From: Syntrophomonadaceae bacterium
GTDB taxonomy: Bacteria > Bacillota_D > Dethiobacteria > DTU022
Reading direction: 5' to 3'
Assembly (NCBI GenBank): GCA_003551865.1
Contig: PUNU01000072.1
Location: forward strand, 1 to 9,066
Length of the DNA stretch: 9,066 bases
The stretch's first letter is position 1; every line of letters starts with the position of its first letter. Made by a program: the position numbers and the translations under genes. This document shows, in pieces, positions 6,102 to 9,066 of this stretch. The notes beneath the pieces were generated by a model that was given only the letters and a program-made list of their open reading frames with translations, ran no database searches and was not told where the DNA came from.

Positions 6102-8012
6102 TCATGTTAAGAACTGGCCGTAGAGGTGGCAGGCGATCTTCCGGTGGTTTTGCTCTGTCAGGGCCGGCAGTTCCCGGTGGCAGAGCTCCTTGGCCTCGGG
6201 GCAGACTTTTGCGTAGGGACAGCCTCTTAAAGCACTGTTTTCGCCTGCTGTCCCCCCTGTTGCGGCGGTCAAGGTATCACCGGCTCCCCGCTCCAGGGCC
6301 GGGGCGGCCTGCAGGAGCTGCCGGGTGTAGGGATGCAGGGGTCGATGGACGAGGATGCTTGAGGGACCTTCTTCCACCAGGCGCCCGCTGTACATCACCC
6401 CGATGCGGTCCCCCGCCCGGGCGGCCAGGGCCAGGTCGTGGGTGATCAGGAACAGGGCAAAGCCCCTTTCGTTCTGCAGTTGGAGCAGCAGCTTTACTAT
6501 TTTGGCCTGGACGCTGGCGTCCAGGGAAGCGCTCGGCTCGTCGGCCACCAGCACCCGGGGCTCCAGGACCAGGGCCCGCGCTATGGCCACCCTCTGCAGT
6601 TCCCCCCCGCTTAAGTGGTGGGGGAACTCGTGCAGAAAGCGCTCGTCCAGGGGCAGGCGGGCCCACTCGAGAGCGCTGTAGACGGCCCTGCGGCGTGCTT
6701 CTTCGTCACCCACACCCTGGATAACCAGCGGTTCTTCCACCAGGTCGAAAACATCCAGGCGGTGGCTCAAAGCCTCGCCGGAGTTCTGGAAAAGCATCTG
6801 CAGGTGATGCCTGGCCCTTTTGTACTCTTTGGTTGGCAATCTGTGGATCTCGCGACCCTGGAAAAAGACCCTGCCCGCGTCGGGCCGATCCACCCCGGCC
6901 AAAACCCGTCCTAAAGTGGTTTTACCCGATCCGCTTTCTCCGACCAGGGCATACACTTCCCCCTCGTCCAGGGAAACTTCCACATCCCGCACCGCTTCCA
7001 GGTAAGCCGCCTTCTTGTTTACGCCGTTTCCTTTTTCCAGCAGGTAGCTCCTGCTGATCGCTTCACCCCGCAGAAGCTCCACCACCCCGCCCCGGTGGCA
7101 GGAGAGTACCCGGCGATCTTCCTTTTGCCGGGAGACCGGTTTTTCCCGGGCACATATCTCGATCGACTGGGTGCAGCGGGGATGGAAGGGGCACCCGCCG
7201 GGGCGCTCGCTTAAAGGTGGAAATTCTCCCCGGATACCCTGCAGCTCTTTCACACCCCCGATGGTGGGATAGGCCCGCACCAGGGCGCGGCTGTAGGGGT
7301 GAAGGGGGTTCTGGAACAGGTCGCCGGTGGGCCCCGATTCCAGCATCGCTCCGCAGTAAAGCACCGCCGTCCTGGTGGCCAGGCGGGCCACGCTGGACAG
7401 ATCGTGGGAGATGACCAGCACGGTGCGGTCGCGGGTCAGCTCGTCCAGCAGTGTTAGGATTTCTTCCCGGGTAAGTGCGTCGAGCGAGGAGACCGGTTCA
7501 TCCAGGATCAGCAGCTCGGGATCGGTAATCAAAGCCATGGCCAGCAGGGCCCTTTGCACTTCCCCGCCGCTCAGGGTGTAGGGAAGGCGCCGGTGGCAAT
7601 GCTCCGGCAGGCCCACTTTTTCGAGAAAAGAAGCCGCCCGCCGGAAAGCCTCGTTTTTCTGCCGGGGGAACTGTTTGAGGTAGGCTTCGGCCACCTGTTC
7701 GATCACCGGTATCACCGGGGTAAGCATTTCCCCGGATTGCTGCATGACCATGGAGATACCCCCGCCCCGCAGTTTTTCCCATTCTTCACTGCTCTGGGCT
7801 AGCAGTTCTTTGTCCCGGTAGAGGATCGAGCCCTCGACCTCTCCCGGGGAAAGACCCATCAGGGTTAATGCGAGGCTGGTTTTTCCCGAGCCCGATTCGC
7901 CGACGATGCCCAGCTTTTCTCCCGGTTCCACCCGGAGGGTTACTTTATCCAGCACGGTTAAAGGTCCCGGTGCGGAGGGATATTTAACAGTGAGGTCTTT
8001 AATTTTCAGCAT
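6102..8012 (-). CDS. Dpp/Opp-family ABC transporter, fused double ATP-binding protein
   Basis: A 636-residue protein that joins the two ATPase subunits of a peptide/nickel-type importer (DppD-like then DppF-like) in one chain, as in GsiA-type proteins. Domain 1: Walker A GESGSGKT 38-45, Q-loop Gln91, signature LSGGE 147-151, Walker B LLILDEP 167-173, H-loop His203. Domain 2: Walker A 358-365, Q-loop Gln409, LSGGE 467-471, Walker B VLVADEP 487-493, His525. Both sites look catalytically complete. Each domain ends in the oligo_HPY extension (PLHPY at about 236-240 and 558-562) with four cysteines: C274, C280, C287, C305 and C598, C604, C611, C628. Related OppD/DppD/F proteins bind a [4Fe-4S] cluster at this motif. 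ATG 8012 has AGGAGG seven bases upstream, inside the end of the permease gene, and the two genes overlap by 14 bases. It is the last gene of the operon in this window. The substrate cannot be read from the ATPase. Confidence 0.95.
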   Translation of the reverse strand: MLKIKDLTVKYPSAPGPLTVLDKVTLRVEPGEKLGIVGESGSGKTSLALTLMGLSPGEVEGSILYRDKELLAQSSEEWEKLRGGGISMVMQQSGEMLTPVIPVIEQVAEAYLKQFPRQKNEAFRRAASFLEKVGLPEHCHRRLPYTLSGGEVQRALLAMALITDPELLILDEPVSSLDALTREEILTLLDELTRDRTVLVISHDLSSVARLATRTAVLYCGAMLESGPTGDLFQNPLHPYSRALVRAYPTIGGVKELQGIRGEFPPLSERPGGCPFHPRCTQSIEICAREKPVSRQKEDRRVLSCHRGGVVELLRGEAISRSYLLEKGNGVNKKAAYLEAVRDVEVSLDEGEVYALVGESGSGKTTLGRVLAGVDRPDAGRVFFQGREIHRLPTKEYKRARHHLQMLFQNSGEALSHRLDVFDLVEEPLVIQGVGDEEARRRAVYSALEWARLPLDERFLHEFPHHLSGGELQRVAIARALVLEPRVLVADEPSASLDASVQAKIVKLLLQLQNERGFALFLITHDLALAARAGDRIGVMYSGRLVEEGPSSILVHRPLHPYTRQLLQAAPALERGAGDTLTAATGGTAGENSALRGCPYAKVCPEAKELCHRELPALTEQNHRKIACHLYGQFLT

Positions 8013-8850
8013 AGGCCTGCCTCCTCAGGCGGGGATCGAGCACCGCCTCCAGTGAATAGCCGATCAGGGCGAAAGCGGTAATGGTAAAGGATACGGCCAG
8101 CCCCGGGGGCAACAGCCACCATTTCCAGGCTCCGGTAAAAATAAAATCGCGGGCATAGTGGAGCATTAAGCCCCAGCTTTTGGCGGCCGGGACGAAGACT
8201 CCCAAAAAGGCCAGCCCTGCTTCCATAAACACCGCCCGGCGGATTACCTGGATGAAATTAACAGTCAGCAGGGGATAAAGTTCGGGAACCAGGTGCCGCC
8301 GGACCAGGTAAAAAGTGCCCGCCCCGAACTGCCGGGCCGAGGTAAAATGCTCCTGGTTCTTGAGGCCGAGCACCCTGGTCCAGATGATCCGCGTGCCGGG
8401 CGGCCACAACAGCAGGGTAAAAAGCAGGATCAGGGTGGAGGTGCCGGGCTTGAAATAGGCCGCCACCAGCAGGGCGATTAAAAATACGGGGATAACCAGC
8501 ATCACATCCACCAGCCGCAGGATGATTCGCTCGGCCGTTCCGCGGTAGACGCCGGCCAAAAGTCCCAGCCCCAGGCTGAGCAGGGTAGATAACGCGGCCG
8601 CTGAAACACTGATCATAAGGGTGGTGCGGGTGCCGTATATCAGCTCGCTTAAAATGTCCTGGCCCACCTCGTTGGTGCCGAGCAGGTGCCGCCAGGAGGG
8701 AGCGCTCAAAGGCGGCCCCACGTAATCCCAGGGATTGTAGGGAGCCAGCCAGGGCGCCAGCAGGGCGGTTGCCGCCAGCAGGGCGACCATGGCCAGGCCG
8801 GTGCGGCCGAGTCTGTCTTTTTTTATTTCAGCCCAGTAATTGATGTGCAT
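7999..8850 (-). CDS. DppC/OppC-family ABC transporter permease
   Basis: A 283-residue inner-membrane permease. Membrane helices are seen at about 18-36, 78-101, 111-132, 138-156, 193-216 and 247-268, the usual six for this family. The conserved N-terminal segment HLLGTNEVGQDILSELIYGTR (split here by HLLGTNEVGQ 55-64 and DILSELIYGT 65-74) is typical of DppC/OppC. The cytoplasmic EAA loop is at about 167-190 (SARQFGAG, then RRHLVPE) and contacts the ATPase. YSLEAVLDPRLR near the end is the family C-terminus. ATG 8850 overlaps the DppB-type gene by 23 bases; GAGG lies 10 bases upstream. It pairs with the DppB-type permease to form the channel, driven by the fused ATPase encoded directly downstream. 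Confidence 0.95.
   Translation of the reverse strand: MHINYWAEIKKDRLGRTGLAMVALLAATALLAPWLAPYNPWDYVGPPLSAPSWRHLLGTNEVGQDILSELIYGTRTTLMISVSAAALSTLLSLGLGLLAGVYRGTAERIILRLVDVMLVIPVFLIALLVAAYFKPGTSTLILLFTLLLWPPGTRIIWTRVLGLKNQEHFTSARQFGAGTFYLVRRHLVPELYPLLTVNFIQVIRRAVFMEAGLAFLGVFVPAAKSWGLMLHYARDFIFTGAWKWWLLPPGLAVSFTITAFALIGYSLEAVLDPRLRRQAYAEN
8020..8025 (-). promoter_or_regulatory. Ribosome binding site of the ATPase gene within the permease coding region
   Basis: AGGAGG on the minus strand, seven bases before ATG 8012. The same bases encode the Arg-Arg pair near the permease C-terminus. A strong site inside the upstream gene, with a 14-base overlap, points to translational coupling and settles the ATPase start. 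Confidence 0.8.
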
Positions 8851-9066
8851 CTTCTTTTAACCTCGGGTCCAGTTTTATCGAAATCAAGTCGGCGAACAGG
8901 TTGAAAACCAGGACGCAGACGGTAATAAGCAGCAGGCACCCGTGCACGGTGGGATAGTCGTGGTGCTGCAGGGCCAGGTAAAACAGGTGGCCCAGGCCCG
9001 GGTAGGCGAAGACCACCTCCACGAAAAGCACTCCCGTAAAGAGCAGGCCGATGCTCATGCCGAGGC
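8828..9066 (-). CDS. DppB/OppB-family ABC transporter permease (N-terminal part beyond right edge)
   Basis: This is the last 79 or so residues of a DppB-type permease, a protein usually of 305-340 residues. The frame is open to the window edge; the Met at 9058 is internal, as family-typical residues (Leu-Gly) precede it. Recognisable parts are the FVEVVFAYPGLGHLF segment (conserved VE-x-VF-x-x-PGLG), the HDYPTVHG segment (usual xDYPxxxG), a final helix (about LLLITVCVLVFNLFADLI) and the LDPRL ending shared by this family. The stop codon lies inside the next gene, giving a 23-base overlap with the DppC-type permease. It is the most promoter-proximal gene visible in this operon; a substrate-binding protein gene might lie further right. 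Confidence 0.93.
   Translation of the reverse strand, partial: LGMSIGLLFTGVLFVEVVFAYPGLGHLFYLALQHHDYPTVHGCLLLITVCVLVFNLFADLISIKLDPRLKEDAHQLLG

Noticed and set aside
6102..8012. Two separate ATPase genes
   Set aside because: The frame is continuous through both domains with no stop, and no internal ribosome binding site is evident at the domain boundary, so a single fused protein is the simplest reading.
1..9066. CRISPR array, tRNA or rRNA genes, insertion sequence or prophage genes
   Set aside because: No regular spaced repeats, cloverleaf-like or rRNA-like segments, transposase motifs or phage structural genes were seen on either strand.

Overview
The window is about 9.1 kb of ordinary, gene-dense bacterial chromosome. 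It holds seven protein-coding genes, two of them cut by the window edges, and I found no RNA gene, CRISPR array, insertion sequence or prophage. Strong Shine-Dalgarno sequences, overlapping operon genes and a RecBCD-type recC mark it as bacterial. I cannot place the phylum with confidence. RecC is commonest in Proteobacteria and some other Gram-negative or actinobacterial lineages, and the rest is compatible with many moderately high-GC groups.

Layout. Positions 1-2479 (minus) carry the first 826 codons of recC, the gamma subunit of exonuclease V; the C-terminus lies beyond the left edge. Just upstream, in the same direction and 31 bases away, is a cytoplasmic alpha/beta-hydrolase (2511-3428, minus). 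A divergent intergenic region with a 9-bp inverted repeat (3429-3647) separates it from a small MORN-repeat protein with a C-terminal membrane anchor (3648-4139, plus). That gene converges, with a 7-base gap, on pcm (4147-4782, minus), an L-isoaspartyl protein repair methyltransferase. A second divergent region (4783-5010) with an AT-rich promoter-like core and two inverted repeats leads to a second, membrane-anchored alpha/beta-hydrolase (5011-5994, plus). A 107-base convergent gap with three degenerate 21-bp repeats follows.

Positions 6102-9066 (minus) are the distal part of a Dpp/Opp-family ABC importer operon, in transcription order: DppB-type permease (its N-terminal part is beyond the right edge), DppC-type permease, and one polypeptide carrying both ATPase domains. 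Adjacent genes overlap by 23 and 14 bases, so translational coupling is likely. No substrate-binding protein is in the window, so the substrate (peptide, nickel, glutathione or other) cannot be assigned.

How they work together. The importer subunits form one machine. RecC would work with RecB and RecD encoded elsewhere. The middle genes show no clear joint pathway. I do not see a convincing undescribed system. The points most worth a second look are a RecC whose aligned N-terminal Chi-contact positions all differ from E. coli, its Gly/Ser/Pro-rich insert, the unassigned hydrolase beside recC, the MORN tail-anchored protein, and a GC dip in the middle of the window.
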